Below, piece after piece: positions 1 to 10,189 of a stretch of 21,664 nucleotides of DNA (within the stretch, counting starts at the first letter, position 1; each line of letters opens with the position of its first letter). The stretch comes from Oehlia diaphana (taxonomy: Eukaryota; Glomeromycota; Glomeromycetes; Glomerales; Glomeraceae): assembly GCA_003833135.1 (NCBI GenBank), contig QZLH01000764.1:30192-51855 (forward strand). The letters run 5' to 3'. The translations under genes were made by a program, and so were the position numbers. The notes beneath the pieces are model-generated. The model did not search any database and was not told where the DNA came from. It saw only the letters and a list, made by a program, of their open reading frames with translations.

Positions 1-1
1 T

Positions 2-612
2 GAACATGACCATAGTCTTATTTTTAATATTATTGATGGTGTACGACCTGAAATTACAGAAGATACACCAGAATGTTATGCTAATCTAATGAAAAGTTGT
101 TGGGATTCTGATCCCAAAAAAAGGCTTTCAATATGGGAAATTTTTAATATTATTCATAACTGGCTTCTTAAAGTTGACAATTCTGAACAATTTTATCAAG
201 CTGAATTAAAAGGAAAGAGTTGATAGATTCAAAGAAGCTTGGTTCCAGTTTTAGTGAAAAGCATCCAAACGCTATTTATACAAGTATATTATTAAACTCT
301 TACATCTCCCAATGTTCATCTATATTTACTAAATGTTCATCTATCAGTTTTTCATCAAATGGTATGTACTGCGCTATTTTAATAAAAGTAATCTTCAGAT
401 AGATAATTTTAAAATTCTTTTTTTTTTTTTTTTTTATAGATTACACTTCAAAAGAATAGATATTGGAAGGTATTTTAAAATTAAAAATATTTATTAATTA
501 TTATTTAAATCATTTCATTTAAATCTAACAACGAAAATCATCAACAAAATACAATTTTATATTTGCAGTGGACTCAATTCACTTGGAATTAAGCGAAATA
601 TTGAAGAATTAA
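2..612 (+). pseudogene. 3' end of a TKL-type protein kinase gene, frameshifted tail
   Basis: The reading frame from base 2 to the TGA at 221-223 encodes the last part of a kinase domain (subdomains X-XI): GVRPEITEDTPECYANLMKS, then CWDSDPKKRLS with the conserved CW...P..R signature, then the final helix. The gene starts outside the window. After the TGA the coding sense continues in another frame (211-361: KELIDSKKLG, FSEKHPNAIY), the tail usual for Rhizophagus-type kinases, so one base seems to be missing near 209-213. A donor GTATGT at 362 and acceptor TTTGCAG ending at 568 would join a last short exon, 569-612 (DSIHLELSEILKN, stop). The kinase domain itself is complete up to the frameshift, so the protein could still be active with a shorter tail; a sequencing error is also possible. 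Kinase identity is firm, pseudogene status uncertain. Confidence 0.75.
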
Positions 613-1235
613 ATATTAATTGTTGTGAAAATAATGGTAAATATTTTATTTTAAATTTTATTAAAATTTTTATTTATATTTATTTATCATTCTAATTTGA
701 AAATAGGAAAACGCATTAAAAATTAGTTCTGATTATTCAAGAACTTCTTTCGCATCTTTTAAAGAACAATAATGAAGAAATAAGAAATGAAAAGAAAATA
801 TCGCATAAATACTGTATAATTTTTATTTTCAATATTTTATTTATCAATTATCATGTATAATTATTTTTTATTATGCTATATCTTTCAATTAGCTTTGGTG
901 AAAATGACACATTTTTCGCAAAGTGAAATTCAACTAAGCACGAAGTAACTTAAATTTGATTCATAAGGCACAGTTAAAATAATAAGTAAATATTGGGAAA
1001 AAACCTTTTAAAAGAGTTAGAAAGGTCTTAATTGGTTAATTAAATTATAACCTTGACCAAGAGTTGTTTCGTGTATAAGATTAAAATTCTTCATGAAAAA
1101 ATGTAGGTTTTTATAGCGTGTTAAAATTCTTAATGGCCGAACCAGAATCAGATGATTGTCTTATTAACATATTATAAACGTTTTAAAGAAATTCATGGAG
1201 TTTCGTTTAAAAATTTCTAAAATAAACTACCGTCA
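569..1235. repeat. Left copy, part 1, of the duplicated kinase-tail/reductase block
   Basis: This stretch (kinase last exon and downstream intergenic DNA) aligns by eye with 18452-19070. Shared landmarks in the same order include GAACTAAGCGAAATATTG-like text at the kinase end, GTGAAAATAATGGTAA, AGCTTT...CGCAAAGT, AAACGTTTTAAAGAAAT and AAAATTTCTAAA. Both copies run in the same direction and have diverged by many substitutions and small indels, so the duplication is not recent. Confidence 0.75.
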
Positions 1236-2035
1236 AAAATGTCACTTTTTGCGTCCTGTAGACCAAATTAGTATTTTAACAATTTGAAAATTGATCAGTA
1301 AATATTTTTAAAATACCATTGAACCATTGATTCAAATAAATTCTGAGTTTTACTTTCGCAGTGTAACTGTAGAAGATTTATGACCATGCCACGTGATTGA
1401 ATACAAGCAGAGAAATTTTGCCTGCTGATCTTCCTCATTGTGACGCTTTAGTGTCACATCAGATTTATATATATACACCGTTTCACCGTTTCAGCATTTT
1501 TTTTTTACAGTAAAATTATTCTTCAAATTTAAAAATTAAAATATGCAATTGATCTTAATATAATGGTATTAATTAAATACTAAAATATCCTTTTAAATAT
1601 AGTTATTAGTTTCGATAAAATAAAAGTCACTATTGAGACACATTCAATAGGAAAGTTTATAAATAGGTTAAGCCTAAAAAATTTAAAAAATGTTTGGAAA
1701 AAAGGGTGTAATACAACGTCAGGTAATTTTACCAGTATGGTAAATGTGGTTAACCTTACTTGTTTAGATTGAATTTTAATCTCATTTTTTGTGAAATCAG
1801 ATTAACCTCTAATCAATCTCATCATGGTTTACCCACTTTCGAATTCCTTCGATGAAAGTTTCTAAACATTTTTAAGACTCAAAGCTAATGAGAAATTTCA
1901 ACGTCATTAAAATCCGGAAAATCAAGTCATCATAATCAAATTAAATTAGTTAATTATAAAAAAAGGAACTAGGAAACATTTTATATGTAAATACACATCA
2001 CGAGAAATTTTTTAAAATATTTCATTTTTGAGAAT
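613..2035. other. Intergenic, upstream of the reductase gene
   Basis: AT-rich sequence with no supported gene. The left half belongs to the duplicated block. The right half (1236-2035) has no counterpart in the second copy and holds the probable reductase control region, including an E-box, a short inverted repeat and a tandem CACCGTTTCACCGTTTC near 1478-1493. Confidence 0.5.
1390..1458. promoter_or_regulatory. E-box and TGTGAC...GTCACA inverted repeat
   Basis: CACGTG (1390-1395) is a classic bHLH-binding E-box. TGTGAC at 1439-1444 and GTCACA at 1453-1458 form an inverted repeat with an 8-base centre. They lie about 580-650 bp upstream of the reductase start codon in unusually GC-containing sequence for this region. 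Regulatory function is a guess from motif form only. Confidence 0.25.
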
Positions 2036-4101
2036 ATGGCTCAAGATACTTCGTCTACTAAAACCACTAAAGCTCTCGATGATTATGTCTTATTGGGGCG
2101 TAGTGGATTGAGAGTTTCTCCATTATGTCTTGGTACTGTGGTAAGATCATTTTTGTATGCTAAATAAATATTTTTGATAAAACATTTTGTTAACATATGC
2201 TATATAATGAAGTCTTTTGGAGATCAACAGGTAAATTATTTATATTTATTTGAATTGATGATAATAAAAGATTTCTGAATTTATGAATTTCTAAAGATTA
2301 ACACTTTACAAATAGAACTTGGACTCTATTAAAGAAGAATCGAAAAAAGTTTTTGATCTTTATTACGAAAGAGGCGGAAATTTTTTTGGTAATTTTTTTT
2401 TCAGTTATGCAATCACTAGATGATATTATAGAAAATTTTCTATTTAATAATACGTAAATTTTTAGATACTTTTAATTGTGGTGAAGTAAGTAAAAAAATA
2501 TATATATATATTTTTTAGTTAACTCAATATTCAAGTCCATTAATAAAATATTTAGGGCGAACGTTTCCTTGGAGATTATGTTTCCGATAAACGATCCGAT
2601 GTCGTAATTGCAACAAAATATACGTGTATGAACCATTGAATTACTAAATAATATTGTTTCAAATCCGAATTTTCAATAATTTTTTAGATTTAATTCCTTA
2701 GGTAATAAAACTACTATGCAAAAGGATACGAGACTCAATCCGAATTTAGGTGAGCTAGTAAACTATTCATAATACAATATTAAATATTTTTTTATGTTGA
2801 TTGATAATAAATGTAACTTAACCATTAATTACATAGGAGGAAATCATCGAAAAAGTCTTGTGGAGAGTCTTGATGAGAGCTTGAAACGATTGAACATTAG
2901 CTATGTCGATATTTTATATGTTCATGCTTATGAGTTTCGAACTCCAATTGAAGAATTTATGAGATCATTAGATGACGCCGTTCGAAGTGGAAAAGTGAAT
3001 AAACTATTATTTTTATAGTGTTTGCCTTGAATAATTTTACTAAATATTATTATTGAAAATATATATATATATATAGGTGTTATACGTTGCTGCAAGCAAT
3101 TTTCCATCTTGGGCACTCGCTCGCGCTAATACATTTGCAGAATTACGTGGATGGAGGTACGAAATTATAATATTAATTTAATTTGTAGATATTAAAGATG
3201 AACTTCAAGTTAATGCATTTTCATCAAACGTATTTAGTTCTTTCATTGGACTTCAAACGCGTTATAGTTTATTGGATCGATCATTAGAATTTGACTTACA
3301 ACCTGCTTGTGCTGAACTTGATGTGTGTATTATAAAATTATACTCTATTTGAATTATATATAGATACTAAATTTATATATAATTTTTATAAACTTTTAGG
3401 TTGGAATTATTCCGTGGGGTGTCATGGCCGAAGGGTAGTTATTGATTATTGGCGCCTTTTTTTTTTTTTATATTATAATATAATTATAGTATTTAATTAT
3501 TTTCATAATAGTTTTCTTACCGGAAAATATACAAAAGAATCGGTAAAATCGGAAAATTCAGTTGCAAAACACTCAAAAATCGAAAAAAATTGGGAGATTT
3601 TAGATGAAGTTATTGCTATTTCAAAAGAGATCGGCAGAACTCCTGTTCAGGTATTCATCCTTTAAAACTATAATTTTTAATTTTTTTCAACAATTGAATA
3701 TTAATTTTTTTTTTTTCCTAACACATAGGTTGTTATGAATTGGGCTCAACAAAAACCCGGAATTACCTCTCCTTTAATTGGTGCTAAAACAGTTACTCAG
3801 CTCGAAGAAAATCTAAAATCACTTGAATTTAAGTGAGTGTAATTTATAATTGTTTGAAAAGTTATTTTTTTTTAAAAAAAATTGTTTACTAATGTAATTT
3901 AATGTAAAAAAAAATTTTAACATTAACAGATTGACACCTGAACAAATGAAAAGACTGGATGAAGCATCTAAACCAGCTGAAATTCCATTCCCTAATTCGT
4001 TTGTTAGTAACTATGATAGATTCATCGGACAAAACATTGAAGTGCCTCGTAAATTTGAAGCTATCTCGACTTCATGTAACTTTGGAAGAATAAATCTTTA
4101 A
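2036..4101 (+). CDS. Aldo/keto reductase, 13 exons, 372 aa
   Basis: Exons: 2036-2140, 2213-2230, 2316-2388, 2466-2485, 2556-2623, 2688-2749, 2837-2994, 3077-3156, 3238-3322, 3400-3434, 3512-3650, 3729-3832, 3930-4101. All junctions are GT..AG and the frame closes exactly (1119 nt). The product is an NADPH-dependent aldo/keto reductase of the YajO/AKR9-like kind, cytosolic (no signal peptide). Visible motifs: LLGRSGLRVSPLCLGT (residues 19-34), GGNFFDT with tetrad Asp66, VVIATKY with Lys93, DILYVHA with His145, VLYVAASNFPSWALARA (169-185), GLQTRYSLLDRS, GIIPWGVMAEGFLTGKY, and near the C-terminus SPLIGAKTVTQLEENL (cofactor loop) and LTPEQMKRLDEAS. The tetrad Tyr expected about five residues after Asp66 is missing: the loop reads DTFNCGEGE and is short. 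The start is the first ATG before the conserved beta strand. Exons of 18 and 20 nt are notable. Substrate unknown. Confidence 0.93.
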
Positions 4102-4161
4102 TTATTTTACAAGGTTCAATTTTTGGTTTTTCTCGATTAAAGTTACAAATATATTTTCTTC

Positions 4162-4167
4162 AATAAA
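4162..4167 (+). terminator. Polyadenylation signal of the reductase
   Basis: AATAAA lies 61 bases after the reductase stop codon and is followed by further AATAAA-like words, in an AT-rich 3' UTR. This is the expected position for a poly(A) signal. Confidence 0.5.
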
Positions 4168-4169
4168 TA

Positions 4170-5874
4170 AAATAAAGAAAATGTAATTGACACCATAGAT
4201 ACTGTACATAAAGTTTATCGGTAGTTAACATTATAATTATAATTGTTTATAAGATTACCATCTTTGTCTAAAATTTTAGTAGTGAAAAATTGTCATCTGA
4301 CGCAATTGTCACGGGAGGTACGCACGTTAAGATAAAATAAAATATATAAAATGAAAAGTCTATAAGAAAATTTCAAGCTAATCTTTGTGATTAGCGTCAC
4401 TCGAGATCATCAAAGAGGCAGCTACAATTTTTTTATTCTTTGTATGTACTACATATTCAATCTTAAACATTCGCTCACAAATATTATTTATTAATGCTGA
4501 AATAAGTGAATACTGTATTTAACTTGCATGTGATCAATCAGTAATGATACTGCATTTAAATTATCCACGATTCAGATCGATCTCATGTAATTTGATATGA
4601 ACGTTTTTCTAAAATAAATACAACTGAGAATAAACAAAAACTTGAGATTACTACTTCGATCTTCATCTGTACTAAAAATGTTGCTTGGCTTAAAGAAAAC
4701 ATTCAAGTATAATTATTTTTATAATTCACAGAATAAAAATCTCATTTTCACACAATTATTAAAAATTTTTTGTATTTATATGTATAATTTGATTTTAAGT
4801 GATTCAAATAATTTATACATTCAACCTTCGCTTAATAAAGTCTCATTTTAGCAAATTACAATATTTCAATCAATTTTGTTTCTTTACCTTTACGTTATTT
4901 GTAATTAATAATGCAACGTGACAAATTATCATCGTATTTTATTCAGAAAAAAACTAAAACAACATTCATTATCTGTTATATAAATATTATAAATATTACT
5001 TTTATTGAATACATTAAATCTGTTTTCTTTTTTCTTAAGCGAGAATTATTATTACCATTTTTAAACGAGATCATTGTGTTAATTTTATATTCGAATATAA
5101 GTATTCATTTTTTTCTAAAAAAAAAAAAAAATAAATAAATAAATTAGATATTAGATTTAAAAAAAAAATTCTTTATTTTATAGAAAACAAAAATAAATAC
5201 AGCATAATAACATGATAGTCAATACGTAAACCTTTTTATTTATTCAATAATTGGTTCACTCGGTCCAGAGTCTTTTTAACAATTAAGCTATCACATTATT
5301 TGTTTTTCATTGAACCCACAATCATTCGATCCACTATCATTTTTATAATAGTTGGAAGTTGGTTTCTTTATGTTCTTTATATTCTAAGAAGCATTACCTG
5401 TTACACAATTATAACCCGCGTAGATATTCCATTGATTTGCCGCAGCACTAAATCATCCTTTGCATTTCGTTTTGTCCTTTTGGTAAAATGAGCGATGTAT
5501 ATTTCTATGGTTTATTTAATAACTATTTATCTTGACATCTTTGACTCATTACTTTAACAGGATTGAAATAAATTTTTGTATAAAGGAATATCGGCGCAAG
5601 TTTTACCCATGTTTAGACATTCTATGAAATTACTCAAGTGTAAGAGAATTTTTAATTTTTTAATTATTTTTGAGTTTATAGAATTCCATCATATCCTATG
5701 TCTAGTGTTATCATAGTAAATTAAGATATATTAATTAAAATCCAAATTATCATGGCGTTAGGAAAATGGAGATATGACAAATTGACGCCCACATGACGAT
5801 GGAAAAAATAATTTCTTCACCATATTCTCCATATCCTTGAAGTTTATCGAAATGAAAAATTAAAGGTGAAAGAT
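4170..5874. other. Intergenic, no supported gene
   Basis: AT-rich sequence. The open frames on the plus strand (4642-4851, 4911-5138, 5300-5491) are low-complexity, hydrophobic and without family resemblance. On the minus strand around 5240-5460 two short stretches read rather protein-like (AANQWNIYAGYNCVTG; DSGPSEPIIE before a TAA), but I could not connect them into a gene. Confidence 0.5.
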
Positions 5875-5919
5875 GTTCGTTTATTCTCGTTAAAAAGTAA
5901 ATTTTATTCTTAACATAAA

Positions 5920-6043
5920 TATCACCGTTTTCAAAACGGTATAGACTTATATATTTGAATGAAGAAATAAGAATACTAGATTCTCGGATGAATATTTGTA
6001 TCCGAATAAATTAATAGGATATACCGTTTTGAAAATGGCGATA
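5920..6043. repeat. 24-bp inverted repeat, possible small MITE
   Basis: Arms at 5920-5943 and 6020-6043 are complementary except for two bases; the left arm contains CCGTTTTCAAAACGG, itself a palindrome. The spacer is 76 bp. The other copy of the block keeps degenerate arms (15214-15230, 15256-15279) with a shorter spacer, so the structure predates the duplication. It could be an old foldback element or a 3' structure of the neighbouring minus-strand gene. Confidence 0.45.
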
Positions 6044-6221
6044 AAAGTGGAGTTTGAAAAAGGACATAAAAAATAATAACAATACAATAATTTAAAAGAT
6101 ACATCTATCAAACTACCCTTTAAAAATCTAAAAGACTTATACGTTATAATTTATTTCTTACGGTAAAGCATATCGATATAATATCTAGCTTGTTTATCTT
6201 AAATTATGATTCGGTTTAGCC

Positions 6222-7065
6222 TTATTGGTTATTTTGATATAATTGAACTCCATTATAACTTGAATTATCTTCAGACTTCAGGAATGTTTGAAGAAATTGG
6301 AGATGTATTGTAGGCATTATTATCTGAATATTCTTGGAAAGTAGGTTGAATATTCATAGTATTGAAAGATTGTTGTGGATAGCATCTTGAGGAATTGAAG
6401 ATGATACATCGTAAGCATTATTATCTGAATATTCTTGGAAATTTGGTTGAATAATCATAGTATCGAAAGATTGTTGTGGGATAGTGTTTTGTTGATAACC
6501 AACAGATTGTTGACCGATTTCTTCCCGAATTAAACGGTGCACATTATAATGATGCGGAAGCTGATGATCAGGAATGTAAGATAAATCAATTCTATTATTC
6601 AACCCTATAAAAAAAGTAGATACGTTTTTTATACTGAAAGATACGTTTTGTATACTGAGAGATACGTCTAGATACGTCTAGATACGTCTAGATACGGTTT
6701 GAGATACGGAAAAATGCACAATTCCGTATCTCGCATGATACGTTTTTTTCAGTGTCTCCGTATACAAAACGTGTCTTGCAAGATACGGAATTGTGCACTT
6801 TTCCGTATCTCAAAACGTATCTAGACGTATCTAGACGTATATCTCAGTACACATAACGTATCTTTCAGTATAAAAAACGTATCTACTTTTTTTATAGGGC
6901 AAGAGTCAAGCGATTTCCGTTGAATTTAATTCGGTATACGTAACACAATAAATACGAAGATCATTTGGTAAAGGGAGATAAAATTCTATTATTTTAAGGT
7001 GTAGGAAAAATCGTATTAGTATTATTAAAGTTATTTCCAGTTTGATCCATTGGTAAATTGTTCAT
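6222..7065 (-). pseudogene. Broken Gln/Asn-rich family gene (left minus copy)
   Basis: Paralog of the open reading frame at 15518-16030, also related to 17138-17602. The ATG at 7063-7065 starts MNNLPMDQTGNN. Damage seen: TAA in TP(stop)NN where paralogs have CAG or CAA; a nearby frameshift before EFYLPLPND.RIY.VTYTELN; TGA after STEIA where the plus-strand paralog has CAA; a 297-bp transposon at 6603-6899; and a frameshift near 6370 splitting the second C-terminal repeat (QQSFNTMNIQPTFQEYSDNN). The frame ends with TGA at 6271-6273, but similarity to the other copy runs on to a TAA at 6222-6224 (SSYNGVQLYQNNQ). A fragment with two repeats (6354-6602) is still open but lacks the N-terminus. Function of the family is unknown. 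Confidence 0.85.
6603..6899. mobile_element. 297-bp foldback MITE with CCCTATAAAAAAAG termini
   Basis: Both ends are the same inverted terminal repeat, CCCTATAAAAAAAGTAGATA on the left and its complement on the right, and almost the whole element folds into one long hairpin. The arms are built of repeated GATACG/CGTATC words, including a tandem 10-bp unit (TAGATACGTC) in the left arm. It is flanked by CAA at 6600-6602 and 6900-6902. Removing the element and one CAA gives a 28-base stretch that lines up without gaps with the paralog near 15863-15890, proving insertion and a 3-bp target-site duplication. No coding capacity, so it is non-autonomous. The 3-bp duplication fits PIF/Harbinger or CACTA-like groups, but the termini are not diagnostic. 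Confidence 0.9.
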
Positions 7066-7419
7066 GTTGATAGTTTATAGATGAAAATTTTAATTTTTTT
7101 TTAAAATAAAAATTACCAGGTATTTATATTTATTCGTTCCCCTACCATACGTAACACAAACGATGTTCTAGGAATGAAGACAATGATCTTAATTAATCGG
7201 CAGATCAAAAACTGGGCGTAAACGCCGTAACTACCATTTAAACATTACATTTTATGTGGAACATAGTTAAGCTGTTTACTGATTTCCTTCTTAGGATAAT
7301 GAATATTTGATATCACCATGTAAATTATGAAGGCATGATATAATAAGATAAGATTGTCGCACAGTTGATGATCATTGATTGTGGCATGTGCCGTCATCCC
7401 GTTGTACGTCTCTTAAAAG

Positions 7420-7905
7420 AATTTCTCATAAGAAACTGATTAATTCTAATCTACTAATGCAACAAACTCTATAAATTCACAAATTATTCAAATGATAATG
7501 AATCTCTTCAAACGTAGGAATACCTAATACGAACCAGGATAATTTACATATTAATAATACTCTATACCAGTGGATGTGCATTTGTACTTCCAATAGTATA
7601 AAAATTTGTTTGGAAGTTTCCAGTCCAAATGGTTTTATTAGAAAATTATGCTTCCAATCTTTCAAGAGTACATCACTGCCCTATACTACTCCTATTACCG
7701 CTCCTCAATAATACATTTGAATTCTATCTTCCTTACTGAATGATACACATCTATTATGTTACATATGTTTAATTAAGTTCGCACAATTCAACAAAATACC
7801 ATTCTTTCAATGTATAGATAATATAAGAATATTCAGATAATAATACTTACGATACAGCTACAATTTTACAAAACTCAGGACAAATTACACCAAAATAATC
7901 AATCA
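7420..7905 (+). pseudogene. Broken Gln/Asn-rich family gene (left plus copy)
   Basis: Decayed paralog of 17138-17602, alignable nearly end to end: TTCACAAATTA near 7477, TCTTCAAACGTAGGAAT near 7506, GATAATTTACATATTAATAA near 7538, CTCAATAATACATTTGAATT near 7702, then the repeat region ACAAAATACCATTC, GAATATTCAGATAATAAT, and ACTCAGGACAAATTACA at the 3' end. It has many stops and frameshifts, has lost the clear start codon, and carries a 111-bp hAT-like insertion. It diverges from the broken minus-strand paralog at 6222-7065, about 355 bp away. Confidence 0.8.
7568..7678. mobile_element. 111-bp hAT-like MITE
   Basis: Ends are CAGTGGATGT (left) and the complement of CAGTGATGTA (right), the CAGNG-type termini of hAT elements. 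It is flanked by CTCTATAC (7560-7567) and CCCTATAC (7679-7686), an 8-bp target duplication with one mismatch, the size expected for hAT transposases. The plus-strand paralog at about 17290-17320 has no such insert at this place. No coding capacity. Confidence 0.75.
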
Positions 7906-8070
7906 AAATGTGGTAAGTTAAATATAATGATGTTAGAATTCTTATATGTTCATTTAATTTCGTATCCAAAATCTTCTTAAAGATCGATAAATATATTATA
8001 AAAATTGTTGTTATTTTATTCATTATTATTACTATTTACTAGTTCTTTTTTTCAAACTCTTTTAATTCAA

Positions 8071-8817
8071 GAAATTATATAAGAATAAATGAACATCCAT
8101 CATTTATTATTTTTATTAAAAACAAAACAATTTTTTCCGATCACTGACATGATATTTTATTTGCAATATAAAGTAAGATATCAACTACCAAGAAAATTAT
8201 CTTCTGAAAGATTCTTTTGAATGATGATACAGGTGTCAAATTTTATTTATAACTCTCCTAACCCATTCCACGCAATTGACACTTTCGTTTTCAAATTTGA
8301 TACTAGTAACATCAATGTGACAGGTTTGTGATTTTGTGCAACAAAAGATCTAAATTTGTTACGTATTCACTCACTAATTTATATATAATATTTGACTTTA
8401 TATGACCACTTAAGACAATGCAGTTGAAATAAGAAGTGAGGTAAAACTGCAGAAAATGAAATACATTAATTATTTACAACAAGCCTTTAGCTATCACATT
8501 TTTATATTTTAATGTACTTTTCCTCCTTAATAATTCCAAGCTTAAAGTTTCAATTCTGGACGAACAAGCAGTCTTGTTATATGGAGATATTCCTTATTAC
8601 TTCTTTTATTTGTTCATGCTCACATTTGATAAGGTATGACTCATTTTACTGCAATTTTAAGTTTTGTTAGAAGTTTTATACTTCTGATACATGAAGCTTT
8701 TCATTGACAAAGTTCTGTACTATTATTTTCAAAAAGAACTAAAAACCAAGAGTAAGTAAATTTTTAAAAACACTTCTAACCTTCAAACAGCATTAATTAA
8801 ACAACTTTAAATAATTA
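8071..8817. other. Intergenic, no supported gene
   Basis: AT-rich, no open frame or repeat that I can support. It separates the duplicated block from the following pseudogene. Confidence 0.5.
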
Positions 8818-9571
8818 AAAGAGAAAACTTATGTCTACCATTTGCCGATCACATCTGGAGCAAGATTATTATTAGATAAACCAACAAGCAACAGCTTTAT
8901 ACCTGAAATCATGGCCAAATTCCTTAGCTGAGATTTTCAATCAAACCTCGTTAGGTCCTTTCTGGAAGTGAAAGTCCACCTTAATCTTAAAACGAATACA
9001 CAACTCATGTTTGATTTTCTTGAAGAATGCCAGAGATTGAATCCAAAAAACAATTTCCACGCAATCAATGTAACAGTTACAAAAGGAAAGGTGGGCCACA
9101 AATGTTTGCCTCATCATATGATGATATTGCTACTGGAATAGATAAAATTTTAAGTAACAACATGAAAGTCACCAATGCCAATTTGACTAATACTATGTGA
9201 CATGCTTTCTTTTATGCAACAAATTATCAAAGTACCCAGGCAACCAGTAAGAATGGGATTAGACTTGGATGTGATCTTGATTTTGGGCGTGAACTTAGCT
9301 TTTACCTAAACCCATCAATTGAAAATGCAATTGATTGGATTAAGGATCATAAGGGATTTAATGGAATCATTGTATATTGGGTTGAAGATATCATGATCTT
9401 ATTTCTGAAGGAGATGATTTATGGAAAGGGATGGTGATTGTATCAAGATGTTCACAAGTATCAGAAGTGGATAGAGATGATTTTATTTATGGATACCAAC
9501 TATCAAACCCAGACAAATTCTGGAAGATTAGTACTCCTACTGGGTTGAACATTCTTTTTGCAGGACGGTAA
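8818..9571 (+). pseudogene. Frameshifted pseudogene with a DUF3990-like segment
   Basis: Three successive frames together give one coherent protein. Frame one (8818 to about 9110) reads LPITSGARLLLDKP, FIPEIMAKFLS, a TGA, then MFDFLEECQRLNPKNN and INVTVTKGKVG. Frame two (about 9100-9395), with a TGA at 9198-9200, reads FASSYDDIATGIDKILS, FYATNYQSTQATSKNGIRLG, CDLDFGR, FYLNPSIENAIDWIKDH and GFNGIIVYWVED. Frame three (about 9388-9571) reads HDLISEGDDLWKGMV, DFIYGYQLSNPDKFWK and TPTGLNILFAGR, then TAA. The pattern DFGrgFY(l)NP..ENAIdW resembles the DUF3990 family, thought to be related to ADP-ribosyltransferases; here DFGRG is disrupted to DFGRELS. An N-terminal part of about 95 residues is not recognised. 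Weak continuation (QFSNK...) follows to about 9720. Not expressible as one protein. Confidence 0.65.
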
Positions 9572-10189
9572 ATTCTCAAATAAGTAATCCACGCGAAAGA
9601 ATAGAAGTTCTGCCAAATCATTGAAATGTGCTTCCCAACAATTTCCCCACGAATGTTTCTCAACTTTGGAGAGCGAATGGTATTTATAATATATATAGCC
9701 AACATGATCTTACTTTTTAATGATTCCAATGGTTGGTTAATTGCTTTTTAAATCTACAGGGCAAACTATCGATAACTTCCTAACCTTTTATAGGTTACAA
9801 GTTGGCGGAGGTTTAGTACGAGATCGGAGAAGACGTTTGGCAGAGTACATAGGCGTAAAATTGTTGTAGTTGATTACCAAGATCTGAAGTTAGTTTCTTT
9901 TATGTAGTCAAAAGTAACCACGATTTATCTAGGAAAAAATAACCTGTTGCTTGAACATCATTTAATGATAATATTAATAATGTAAATAATAATAAATTTG
10001 ATTGTTTTGCTTGACTTTTGCGTTTTACTTACACATAAGAGAATTCACCAACTACTGGGACATCATCTTTGTTATATGCTTATGGGTGAATATGATTGCA
10101 TCACAAAAATCTGATTTTGATTCGAATTTTTGTGCTTCTCTTCAGTTTTGCTGTAAAAAGTTAAAAAAAGTGCATCCTGCTGAAGCTTA
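9572..10189. other. Intergenic with weak coding remnants
   Basis: The first 150 bases may still belong to the upstream pseudogene. The rest shows no supported gene; 9780-9880 is somewhat GC-richer than its surroundings but I cannot assign it. Base composition begins to change to the GC-richer block toward 10190. Confidence 0.4.

Larger units (their letters stand above)
5875..8070. repeat. Duplicated diverging-pair block, left (decayed) copy
   Basis: Aligns by eye in the same orientation with about 15178-17790. Shared landmarks in order: GTTCGTTA..., the inverted repeat with CCGTTTT.AAAA, TTTGAAAA.GGACATAAAAAA, CATCAAACTAC, TAATATCTAGCTT, the minus-strand gene, its upstream TTACCAG.TATTTAT, GTAACACAAAC, TCGCACAG...TTGTAC.TCTC, the plus-strand gene, and the tail TCCAAAATCTT...GATAAATAT. 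Boundaries are approximate. Both genes in this copy are broken and two transposons sit inside them. Confidence 0.8.

Noticed and set aside
2794..3018. Separate 74-codon open frame
   Set aside because: It is exon 7 of the reductase read through from the preceding intron and into the next one.
5230..5480. Protein-like minus-strand bits (AANQWNIYAGYNCVTG, DSGPSEPIIE)
   Set aside because: No continuous frame, start codon or convincing intron set joins them; too short to call a gene.
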